Assembly: GCA_050743125.1 (NCBI GenBank)
Contig: JBOGEB010000221.1
Coordinates: forward strand, 1-6,457
Length of the DNA: 6,457 bases
Direction of reading: 5' to 3'
Source: JBOGEB01 sp050743125
Lineage (GTDB): Bacteria; Actinomycetota; Nitriliruptoria; Euzebyales; Egibacteraceae
Shown one piece after another: positions 1-5,327 of this stretch (position 1 is the stretch's first letter; every line of letters begins with the position of its first letter). The notes under the pieces were generated by a model. That model was not told the origin of the DNA and did not search any database. It saw only the letters and a list, made by a program, of their open reading frames with translations. The position numbers and the translations under genes are program-made.

Positions 1-114
1 CACAGGGACGTCCATGAGCGGGGCTGGCAGCCGATCCGCGGCCCCGACGGCCGCTGGACGCTCCGGCCACCCTCGTCCCACCTGGCCGGGCGTCGGCTCC
101 TGTGCCATCAGTGA
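1..114 (+). CDS. C-terminal fragment of a DUF222/13E12-family HNH endonuclease (cut by window edge)
   Basis: Frame 1 is open from the first base to a TGA at 112-114, giving 37 residues that begin HRDVHERGWQPIRGPDGRW. This resembles the end of the HNH domain in actinobacterial 13E12 (DUF222 plus HNH) proteins, where a 'CxxHHxxxHxGGW' zinc/nuclease motif is followed by a short 'DGxW' strand and a variable tail. Here H1 and H5 would be the last histidines of that motif, and the catalytic part lies upstream of the window. These proteins are predicted nucleases that occur in many copies in actinobacterial genomes, including the REP13E12 repeats of Mycobacterium tuberculosis. The family match rests on about 20 residues recalled from memory, so it is moderate. 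Whether the full gene is intact cannot be seen. Confidence 0.6.
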   Translation, partial: HRDVHERGWQPIRGPDGRWTLRPPSSHLAGRRLLCHQ

Positions 115-186
115 CCGAGGAGCCGCCTGCCCCTGCTCGGAGACCAGGCACGTCGTCAGTGGTATCGGCCCGGTCAGAGCGTGTGC

Positions 187-223
187 CGAAACCTGGCCAG
201 GGCACCACTCTGGCCAGGTTTCG
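187..223. repeat. Perfect 14-bp inverted repeat, possible terminator of the HNH gene
   Basis: CGAAACCTGGCCAG (187-200) and CTGGCCAGGTTTCG (210-223) are exact reverse complements around a 9-nt loop (201-209). The hairpin starts 73 nt after the HNH stop codon and could end that transcript, but no run of T follows. The 13-nt half-site TGGCCAGGTTTCG recurs with one mismatch in the palindrome at 2665-2704, in the opposite arrangement: TGGCCA faces the loop here and the outside there. This suggests a dispersed sequence unit rather than a simple terminator. Confidence 0.7.
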
Positions 224-240
224 CTGTTCATCCTTGGGCG

Positions 241-410
241 TTCCAGCGGTGAGACGCCCTGGTGAGCCTTCGTCGGCGACTGGGAGACACCGCCCCGAGG
301 AGTCTCGACACCTGTTGGTTCGTCGTCTTTGGGTTTCCAGCGGTGAGACGCCTGGTGAGCCTTCGTCGGCGACTGGGAGACACCGCCCCGAGGAGTCTCG
401 ACACCTGTTG
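241..410 (+). repeat. Two direct copies of a 76-77-bp sequence
   Basis: Copy 1 occupies 241-317 and copy 2 occupies 335-410. They begin TTCCAGCGGTGAGACGCC and end GAGTCTCGACACCTGTTG. Copy 2 lacks one C in the run after GAGACG; otherwise I see no difference. A weaker match extends upstream (CCTTGGGCG before copy 1, TCTTTGGGT before copy 2), so the duplicated block is probably about 93-94 bp. Near-identity suggests a recent tandem duplication. Two copies with a 17-bp gap are not a CRISPR array. No coding role is evident. Confidence 0.85.
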
Positions 411-873
411 TCAGGCGCGCTCGTCAGGGGCGGGGAGGCCGTAGGCCGTGCGTAGGCGCTGCTCCCAGGCGGGGTCGGCGAAGGAAAGCTGCAGGGCAGA
501 CGGGCAAGGCGGCAGCTCGGGGCCCGCTGTCCTTTGCATTCGAAGGAAAGCTGCAACCCGGCGCAGCGCCGACGCCCGCGCCAGTCCGCGTGGCGCTCGC
601 AGACCTGCAGGGCAGACCGCTGAAGATAGAGGCCGGGATGCGGCCTCGCGCGGCTGCGGAGGAAAGCCGCACGGCAGCCCGCCCCAGCCGCATCCTGGGC
701 AACCGCGCGAATGCGCAAACACCTCTCACCGCGGGAAACCCGAAGGACGGCCAGCGGAACGCGCGCAGGGCGCCCACGCTGGCCGATGTTTCGACACACG
801 GCTCTCAGCAACCCCAGCGCCGCACGGTCAAATCCTCACCCGCTCTGCAATAGGTGCGAAGGGCACGATCCGC
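411..873. other. Gene-poor intergenic stretch of ~460 bp
   Basis: I find no gene here that I can support. Several long open frames exist on both strands, but they are arginine-, alanine- and proline-rich translations typical of non-coding GC-rich DNA. The stretch holds short related repeats (479-677) and several stem-loops: 504-516 with 526-537 (imperfect), 559-571 (6 bp around one base), 629-635 with 641-647 (7 bp, 5-nt loop) and 650-655 with 665-670 (6 bp, with GGAGGAA in the loop). The minus strand from about 492 down to the stop at 411-413 reads LQLSFADPAWEQRLRTAYG and could be a degraded protein tail, but the support is weak. Confidence 0.5.
479..677 (+). repeat. Short imperfect repeats, consensus GCGAAGGAAAGCTGCAGGGCAG
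   Basis: CGAAGGAAAGCTGCA occurs exactly at 479-493 and 541-555. CTGCAGGGCAGAC occurs exactly at 489-501 and 605-617. A diverged copy at 656-677 (GCGGAGGAAAGCCGCACGGCAG) matches the first element at 19 of 22 positions. Spacings are irregular and not multiples of three, so this is not a protein repeat. The copies sit among small stem-loops, so a structured RNA or a degraded mobile repeat are both possible. I recognise no Rfam-type family. Confidence 0.6.
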
Positions 874-902
874 TTGACTTCATGAAAGTGAAAATCGATA
901 CT
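874..902 (+). promoter_or_regulatory. Predicted sigma-70-type promoter of the CooC-like operon
   Basis: TTGACT (874-879) and GATACT (897-902) are separated by 17 nt. This is 5 of 6 to the -35 consensus and 4 of 6 to the -10 consensus, with the key A at position 2 and T at position 6 of the -10 box. Transcription would start near 909, leaving a leader of about 72 nt before the GTG at 982. The spacer contains the palindrome TTCATGAA (from 879) and the word TGAAAATCG (889-897). That word is identical to the left half of the Zur-like operator at 3561, hinting at metal-responsive control, but the right half of such an operator is missing. Confidence 0.6.
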
Positions 903-981
903 GTGTACTGTCAGCCGACGGGTCAAGCGAGACACTGCGCCGCCCGTCCGAGGCCATTCGACTGGGGGAGGACCGCAACAC

Positions 982-1950
982 GTGAAGATCGCATTCGTCG
1001 GGAAGGGTGGCTGCGGGAAGACCACCCTGACCTCGCTGTTCGCGCGCCACCTTGCTGCCTGCGGGCTGCCGGTGCTGGCCATCGACGCCGACATCAACCA
1101 GCACCTTGGCGTCGCCTTGGGGCTTGACGACGAGCAGGCCGCCGACCTGCCGGCCATGGGCAACCACATGGACGAGATCAAGGACTATCTGCGGGGGGAC
1201 AACCCGCGCATCCGCTCGGCGGCGGCCATGGTGAAGACGACCCCTCCGGGGACCGGCTCCCGGCTGGTCCACGTCGTGGAGCGCAACCCGATCTACGACC
1301 GGCTCAGCCGCGCGGTTGGCGGGGTACGCCTGCTGGTGACCGGCCCGTTCACCGAGCAGGACCTGGGCGTGGCCTGTTACCACGCGAAGGTCGGGGCGGT
1401 CGAGCTGCTGCTCAACCACCTGGTCGACGGCCCCGGCGAGTACGTCGTGGTCGACATGACCGCCGGCGCCGAGTCGTTCGCGTCGGGCATGTTCACCCGG
1501 TTCGATCGCACGTTCCTGGTCGCCGAGCCGACCCGCAAGGCCGTCAGCGTCTACCGGCAATACCGGCGCTACGCCAAGGACTACGGGGTCGCCCTGTCGG
1601 TGGTCGGCAACAAGGTGCAAGGCCCCGACGACGTCGCGTTCCTCCGCGATCAGGTCGGCGACGACCTGCTGGTCTGCGTCGAGCACTCAGGCTTCGTGCG
1701 GGCGACGGAGCAGGGGCGCCCGCTCCCGCTCGACGCGCTCGAGACGGCCAACCGCACCGCGCTGGAGCGCATCCACGAGGCCACCGACGCCACGGGGAAG
1801 GACTGGGCGAAGTTCCACCGCCAGACCGTCGAGTTCCACCTGCGCAACGCCCGGGCCTGGGCCAACGCCAAGACCGGTCAGGACCTCACCGCGCAGGTCG
1901 ACCCAGATTTCACACTGAGCCCTGACCTGCTCGGGGCAACAGCCCAATGA
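982..1950 (+). CDS. CooC-like P-loop ATPase (MinD/ParA/ArsA superfamily, possible metal-insertion ATPase)
   Basis: This 322-aa protein begins MKIAFVGKGGCGKTT, a deviant Walker A motif (residues 7-15) with the signature lysine K8 and P-loop lysine K13. DAD follows at 35-37, the Walker B-like VVVDMTAG at 155-162 (D158), and the base-contacting VVGNK at 207-211. This order matches CooC, the ATPase that loads nickel into carbon monoxide dehydrogenase and dimerises around a Cys-X-Cys metal site. At the equivalent position before the Walker B strand this protein has C132-Y-H134. The C-terminal ~70 residues (NRTALERI onward) go beyond the usual CooC core of ~250 aa. It is cytosolic, with no signal peptide or membrane segment. 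The GTG start follows GGGGGAGGA (964-972) by 9 nt. The next gene begins 27 nt downstream and is probably co-transcribed. No CODH or nickel gene lies nearby, so the client is unknown. Superfamily certain; metal role inferred. Confidence 0.88.
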   Translation: MKIAFVGKGGCGKTTLTSLFARHLAACGLPVLAIDADINQHLGVALGLDDEQAADLPAMGNHMDEIKDYLRGDNPRIRSAAAMVKTTPPGTGSRLVHVVERNPIYDRLSRAVGGVRLLVTGPFTEQDLGVACYHAKVGAVELLLNHLVDGPGEYVVVDMTAGAESFASGMFTRFDRTFLVAEPTRKAVSVYRQYRRYAKDYGVALSVVGNKVQGPDDVAFLRDQVGDDLLVCVEHSGFVRATEQGRPLPLDALETANRTALERIHEATDATGKDWAKFHRQTVEFHLRNARAWANAKTGQDLTAQVDPDFTLSPDLLGATAQ

Positions 1951-1977
1951 CGCCAACGATCAGAGAAGGAGCAACAC

Positions 1978-2370
1978 ATGTCGCTGAACGTGAAGCCAGC
2001 GCTGCTCGAACAGGCCACCCGGGGCGAGGTCGACGAGGCGGGGTTCGTCGAGTGCGTGAGGACGTCGCTGCCCTACGCCTGGCAGACGATCAGCGGGCTC
2101 GTCGCCGACCTGCGAGCCGGCGACCGGAGTTTCGTGGACAACCAGGTGCCCCCACCTGACGAGCAGGCGCGCGGCCAGCTCCTGCGGGCGCTGGCCAGCG
2201 ACGCCATCCGGGCAGCGCTCGAGCGGCACTTCGGCGTGCGGCTCGCGTTCCAGAACTGCCACCGGGTCGCGGTGTTCACCGCCGGGGCCGCTGCAGGTCA
2301 GCAGTACCGCACGTTCACGTCGCCGCGCGCGCAGATCCTCAACCAGGAGCCCGCCCTACGCGACTGCTGA
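1978..2370 (+). CDS. Conserved actinobacterial protein of unknown function (SCO5389-like)
   Basis: This complete 130-aa soluble protein has an ATG start preceded by GAGAAGGAG (1963-1971), 6 nt upstream. Its recognisable blocks are LPYAWQ (31-36), PPPDEQARGQLLRALASD (58-75), FGVRLAFQNCHRVAVF (85-100) and the C-terminal NQEPALRDC (122-130). I recognise the whole pattern from a conserved Streptomyces family that I recall as 'SCO5389 family protein'; the name is from memory. No enzyme motif is evident. It has three cysteines, C26, C94 (followed by H95) and the terminal C130, but no recognisable metal site. The 27-nt gap to the CooC-like ATPase gene and the lack of a promoter between them point to one operon, so it may be a partner of that ATPase. 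No function is assigned. Confidence 0.85.
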   Translation: MSLNVKPALLEQATRGEVDEAGFVECVRTSLPYAWQTISGLVADLRAGDRSFVDNQVPPPDEQARGQLLRALASDAIRAALERHFGVRLAFQNCHRVAVFTAGAAAGQQYRTFTSPRAQILNQEPALRDC

Positions 2371-2397
2371 CACCCGGACCGAACCGCAGCGGCCAGG

Positions 2398-2439
2398 TGT
2401 GCGCAGCGCACAGCGCCGCGTCGGGTGAAGCCCGACCGC
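2398..2439 (+). terminator. Candidate tandem-hairpin terminator after the CooC-like operon
   Basis: TGTGCG (2398-2403) and CGCACA (2407-2412) form a perfect 6-bp stem with a CAG loop, starting 27 nt after the stop codon. A second hairpin, GCGTCGGG (2418-2425) with CCCGACCGC (2431-2439), forms 8 bp with one bulged base and a TGAAG loop. No U-run follows. Such hairpins often serve as terminators in actinobacteria, but in GC-rich DNA they also arise by chance. Confidence 0.4.
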
Positions 2440-2600
2440 ACCAACCTCCCCCGCCCACCCTAAGGGCTTGGGCATAAATAACGTTGCTGTTTTCCCGATG
2501 TGCAGTGACGCGGCGCGCCGGTGCCGCACGCCTCGAGCGCGTGCCGGTCGCTGGTCGCAGTGACCCCCGCCGCGTCCGCCTGCAGCAAACCCAGCGTCAT

Positions 2601-2624
2601 CGGTCAAGCACCCCATTTTGACCG
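2601..2624. repeat. Inverted repeat CGGTCAA-N10-TTGACCG
   Basis: The 7-bp arms at 2601-2607 and 2618-2624 are exact reverse complements around GCACCCCATT. The word CCCCATTTTGACC resembles sequences at the ends of IS21-type elements in actinobacteria, as far as I recall, so it could be an insertion-sequence relic. It could also be an operator. No transposase is present. Confidence 0.4.
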
Positions 2625-2646
2625 TGCGTGATGCATGTCAGCGCTG

Positions 2647-2704
2647 TGGCCAGGAATCGTCATATGGCCAGGGTTCGTCACGCATACGTGACGAACCCTG
2701 GCCA
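2647..2704. repeat. Perfect 18-bp hairpin plus a third, direct half-site
   Basis: TGGCCAGGGTTCGTCACG (2665-2682) and its exact reverse complement (2687-2704) enclose a 4-nt loop, CATA. A further direct copy, TGGCCAGGAATCGTCA (2647-2662), lies 18 nt upstream of the left arm and matches it at 14 of 16 positions. The right edge of the hairpin lies about 20 nt before the point where homology of the downstream oxidoreductase begins. The same half-site, as TGGCCAGGTTTCG, forms the palindrome at 187-223. A mobile-element end, a REP-like element or a terminator are all possible. Confidence 0.75.
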
Positions 2705-2722
2705 CAAGGGCGAACACCGCCC

Positions 2723-3523
2723 AGGCGAATCCAGGTGGGTACGGCCGTCGCCATTCTCAGCAACCGCCACCCGGTGGCCTTGGCCGAGGACACCGCGCTG
2801 CTCGACCACCTGTCGGGTGGGCGGTTCAGCCTGGGCGTGGGCCGCGGCGGCCCGTGGGTCGACCTGGAGGTCTTCGGCACCGGTCTGGCGCGCTACGAGC
2901 GCGGGTTCGCCGAAGCCCTCGACCTGCTCCTGCGCTGGCTTGCCAGCGGTCGCGTGGCGGCAGGCGGCGAGTTCTTCGCCTTCCGCGAGGTGGCCGTCAT
3001 GCCGCGCCCCGCCACCCGCCCCCGCCCGCCGGTCACGGTGGCCGCCACCTCTCTCGCCACAGCCGCGCTGGCCGCTGCCCGTGGTCTGCCCCTGCTGCTT
3101 GGGATGCACATGGACGACCAGGAGAAGGCGGCGATGCTGGCCCGCTATGCCGAGGTTGCCGCCCGGCATGGGCACGACCCCAGCCAGGCACGCCACCTCG
3201 CCGCCGTCGTCGCCTACGTGGCCGACTCGAGGCGGGAGGCGTTGGCGCACCTCCGCGCGGCGATGCCGGCATGGCTGGAGCGAGGCGTCGGCGACTACGT
3301 CTGCATCGCCCCGGCAGTCCGGCCCCGTCGCGATCTGGCGGCCTACGCCGAGCACCTGCTGTCGATCCACCCGATCGGCACCGCCGAGCGGCTGGCGGCG
3401 ACCGCCGAGCGCACCGGGATCGACCGGTTCCTGCTGATGGTGGAGGGGGCGGGCGACCGCCGCCGCACCCTGGCCAACAGCGGTCGCCTCGGCGCGGAGG
3501 TCGTCCCACACCATTTCTCATAG
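2723..3523 (+). pseudogene. 5'-truncated luciferase-like (LLM class) flavin/F420-dependent oxidoreductase
   Basis: From RRIQVGTAV (codons from 2723) to the TAG at 3521-3523 the frame encodes about 266 residues of a bacterial luciferase-like TIM-barrel enzyme. Hallmarks are RIQVGTAV (a core strand), HPVALAEDTALLDHLSGGRF and LGVGRGG, which normally sit at about residues 70-110 of such proteins. The C-terminal end (RFLLMVEGAG to GAEVVPHHFS) looks complete. The first ~65-70 residues, which form the initial strands and part of the FMN or F420 pocket, are missing. Upstream in the same frame the translation simply reads through the hairpin at 2665-2704. The only early start, GTG 2735, has no ribosome site. 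No internal stop or frameshift is present, so the loss may be recent. Members use FMNH2, FMN or F420; substrate unknown. The alternative is a functional shortened protein, which I think unlikely. Confidence 0.75.
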
Positions 3524-3526
3524 CCA

Positions 3527-3554
3527 TCGACAACGCCCCGCCGTGAGCTAGAAT
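3527..3554 (+). promoter_or_regulatory. Predicted promoter of the zinc-uptake operon
   Basis: TCGACA (3527-3532) and TAGAAT (3549-3554) are each 5 of 6 to the sigma-70-type consensus, with a 16-nt spacer. Transcription would start near 3561, inside the Zur-like operator. The -35 box begins three bases after the stop of the truncated oxidoreductase gene, so the transporter operon has its own promoter. Confidence 0.65.
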
Positions 3555-3560
3555 CGGTTA

Positions 3561-3575
3561 TGAAAATCGTTTTAG
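3561..3575 (+). promoter_or_regulatory. Candidate Zur operator (zinc-responsive repressor site)
   Basis: TGAAAATCGTTTTAG is an imperfect palindrome (AAAA-TCG-TTTT core) close to the actinobacterial Zur consensus TGAAAATGATTTTCA as I recall it. It lies at the predicted transcription start and ends 14 nt before the znuA-like GTG, so bound Zur would block initiation. The AT-rich block is conspicuous in GC-rich DNA. No zur gene is in the window. Placement before a zinc-type ABC operon makes the assignment likely. Confidence 0.75.
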
Positions 3576-3588
3576 GCAAGGAGCAGCC

Positions 3589-4515
3589 GTGCGGGGCTGG
3601 CGGGCGGTGTGGAGCGGTGTGGTGGTCGTGGCGGTGCTGGGCACGGCCTGCGGCAGGTCAGGAGCGGACAGCGGCAGCGCCGCCGGACCGGGGGCGCTCG
3701 GCGTGGTGGCCAGCTTCTACCCCCTGGCGGTCGCGGCCGAGCAGGTCGGCGGCGAGCGGGTGCGGGTGACGAACCTGACGCCGGCGGGAGCCGAGCCGCA
3801 CGATCTGGAGCTTGATCCCCGGCAGACGAAGGAGCTGCTGGAGGCTGGCGTCGCAGTGGTCATGGGGCGGGGCTTCCAGCCTGCGGTGGAGCGCACCGCC
3901 GGGCAGCGCCAGGGCGTGACCGTGGAGGTCCTGCGGGCGCTGCCGGTCAGCCAAGATGGTGAGGTCGCACCGGAGGGGCAGGCTGCCGGCCTCGATCCCC
4001 ACGTCTGGCTTGACCCGGTGCTCATGGCAGACGTCGTGGATCGGGTCGCGGCGGCGCTCGCCCGGGCCGCGCCGGCGGATGCGGACGGGTTTCGCGCGCG
4101 TGCGCGGGAGTACCGGTCGCAGCTGGAGGTTCTCCACCGTGACTACGAGCGGGGGCTCGGGACCTGCAAGCGGCGCGAGATCGTCACCGCGCACGAGACG
4201 TTCGGCTGGCTGGCCAAACGCTACGGGTTGCGGCAGCTGGGGATCGCGGGTCTTTCTCCTGAGGCCGAGCCCGACCCGCGACGCCTGGCGGAGCTCGCTG
4301 CGCTGGTCCGCCGCGACGGCGTGACGACGATCTTCACCGAGGCGCTGGTCTCGCCTGCGGTCGCGCAGGCCCTGGCACGGGAGGCGGGAGTGCGTACTGT
4401 GGTCCTGAACCCTTTGGAGGGCCTGACCGAAGAGGAAATCGCACGGGGGGCAACGTACGTCTCGGTGATGCGGGACAACCTGGCCGTCTTGCGGGAGGCG
4501 TTGGCGTGCTCCTGA
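3589..4515 (+). CDS. znuA: Zinc ABC transporter substrate-binding lipoprotein (ZnuA/TroA family)
   Basis: This 308-aa protein binds metal outside the membrane and delivers it to ZnuB. A signal peptide (hydrophobic 11-20) ends in LGTAC, so C21 is the probable lipid anchor; the lipobox is slightly unusual, with the leucine at -4. The mature part has the cluster A-I signature: VVASFYPL (39-46), GAEPHDLELDP with H71, DPHVWLDP with H138, and TAHETFGWLAKRYG with H202. These three histidines are the expected zinc ligands. Where many family members have an aspartate as fourth ligand ('DPL'), this one has N274 (LNPLEGL). The loop at 121-135 is acidic and lacks the His-rich stretch of E. coli ZnuA. The GTG start has AAGGAG (3578-3583) 5 nt upstream. 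The stop overlaps the start of the ATPase gene. The sequence alone does not exclude manganese; the Zur-like site favours zinc. Confidence 0.9.
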   Translation: MRGWRAVWSGVVVVAVLGTACGRSGADSGSAAGPGALGVVASFYPLAVAAEQVGGERVRVTNLTPAGAEPHDLELDPRQTKELLEAGVAVVMGRGFQPAVERTAGQRQGVTVEVLRALPVSQDGEVAPEGQAAGLDPHVWLDPVLMADVVDRVAAALARAAPADADGFRARAREYRSQLEVLHRDYERGLGTCKRREIVTAHETFGWLAKRYGLRQLGIAGLSPEAEPDPRRLAELAALVRRDGVTTIFTEALVSPAVAQALAREAGVRTVVLNPLEGLTEEEIARGATYVSVMRDNLAVLREALACS

Positions 4516-5327
4516 GCCGCCGCGGCACGACGTCGCCGCCGCTTGACGGCGGCGAGCGCGGCACCGACCCGCCGCTGGCCGCCGACGCGGTGTCCTTCGC
4601 CTACGCGCAGGTCCCCGTGCTCGACAGGGTCACGCTGGCGGTGTCCAGGGGAGAGTTCGTAGCGCTGGTGGGGCCGAACGGCTCGGGCAAGTCGACCCTC
4701 GTCAGGGTGCTGCTCGGCCTGCTGCGGCCCGACGCCGGCACCGTGCGCCTGTTCGGCGTGCAGCCCGGCGCCCTGCGAGAGCGGTGGCGGGTGGGCTACG
4801 TGCCGCAGCGCGCGCTCGTCCCCGACGACCTGCCGGCCACCGTCAGGGAGGTCGTGGCCGCGGGCAGGCTCGCGCGCAGCGGTTGGCACGGGCGGCTGCG
4901 CGGCGCCGACTGGGACGCGGTCGACCACGCGCTGCACACGGTGGGTTTGGCCCACATGCGTGACCGGCAGGTCCGCCGGCTGTCGGGCGGCCAGCAGCAG
5001 CGTGCCCTCATCGCCAAGGCGCTGGCGAGCGAGCCGGAGCTGCTGGTGCTCGACGAGCCTGTCGCCGGCGTCGATGCGGAATCGCAGCGCCGCTTCCGCG
5101 AGTCGCTGGTCCAGCTCGTGCGCGAGCGCGGCGGCGCCGTGCTGCTGGTGTCCCACGAGCTGACCGCGGTCGCGGGTGATCTCGACCGCATCGTGGTGCT
5201 CAAACGCAAGGTCCTGTTCGACGGGCCGCCTGGGGACCTGTTCGCAGGAGGCGTCCACGTGGGGGGTGCAGCCTTGGGCGTGCACCGCCAGGACCTGCCG
5301 ATCTGGCTGGAAGGGCTGGGGGCGTGA
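4506..5327 (+). CDS. znuC: Zinc ABC transporter ATP-binding protein (ZnuC type)
   Basis: This 273-aa cytoplasmic ATPase powers uptake through the ZnuB dimer. It has Walker A GPNGSGKS (56-63), Q-loop Q101, the signature LSGGQQQR (159-166), Walker B LLVLDEP (179-185), a D-loop AGVD (187-190) and H-loop H217 in VSHE. All catalytic residues are present, so it should be active. The GTG start overlaps the 3' end of znuA by 10 nt and has GGGAGG (4493-4498) 7 nt upstream. This leaves a ~24-residue, proline- and glycine-containing N-terminal lead before the ABC core, slightly long for the family. The C-terminus after ~240 is short and lacks the extended zinc-binding tail of E. coli ZnuC. Overlaps on both sides show translational coupling with znuA and znuB. 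Confidence 0.92.
   Translation: MLLSRRGTTSPPLDGGERGTDPPLAADAVSFAYAQVPVLDRVTLAVSRGEFVALVGPNGSGKSTLVRVLLGLLRPDAGTVRLFGVQPGALRERWRVGYVPQRALVPDDLPATVREVVAAGRLARSGWHGRLRGADWDAVDHALHTVGLAHMRDRQVRRLSGGQQQRALIAKALASEPELLVLDEPVAGVDAESQRRFRESLVQLVRERGGAVLLVSHELTAVAGDLDRIVVLKRKVLFDGPPGDLFAGGVHVGGAALGVHRQDLPIWLEGLGA

Larger units (their letters stand above)
2440..2722. other. Non-coding stretch between the CooC-like operon and the truncated oxidoreductase gene
   Basis: I see no supported gene. The frames that are open have no recognisable protein and no ribosome site. A small AT-rich island at about 2468-2495 (CATAAATAACGTTGCTGTTTT) stands out from the GC-rich surroundings. It could be a promoter or regulatory patch, but I cannot pair it with a -35 box and no gene follows closely. 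The right half holds two inverted repeats (2601-2624 and 2665-2704), listed separately. None of the missing N-terminal part of the oxidoreductase can be read here in any + frame. Confidence 0.5.

Noticed and set aside
241..410. Possible minimal CRISPR array
   Set aside because: Only two units of ~77 bp with a 17-bp gap. CRISPR repeats are shorter, spacers are longer, and no cas gene is present.
600..760. RNase P RNA or cobalamin riboswitch, suggested by GGAGGAAAGCCG and similar words
   Set aside because: The other conserved parts, such as the RNase P ACAGAAA segment or the cobalamin B12-box, are absent.
102..885. Long open frames on the + strand (102-455 and 448-885) as genes
   Set aside because: They are rich in R, A, P and G, lack a ribosome site and recognisable motifs, and run through repeats and stem-loops. 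Long open frames are expected by chance at this GC content.
880..1686. 268-codon open frame on the minus strand opposite the CooC-like gene
   Set aside because: It is the shadow of a well-supported gene. Its translation is rich in D, V, R, H and Q with no family motif.
2618..2722. TTG 2618 as the true start of the oxidoreductase, giving 301 residues
   Set aside because: The extra N-terminal residues are only the translation of the hairpin and spacer. They do not resemble the family's N-terminus, and no ribosome site precedes TTG 2618.
3560..3769. ATG 3560 as a gene start before znuA
   Set aside because: The ATG lies in the Zur-like box, has no ribosome site, and the frame is overlapped by the well-supported znuA signal-peptide frame.
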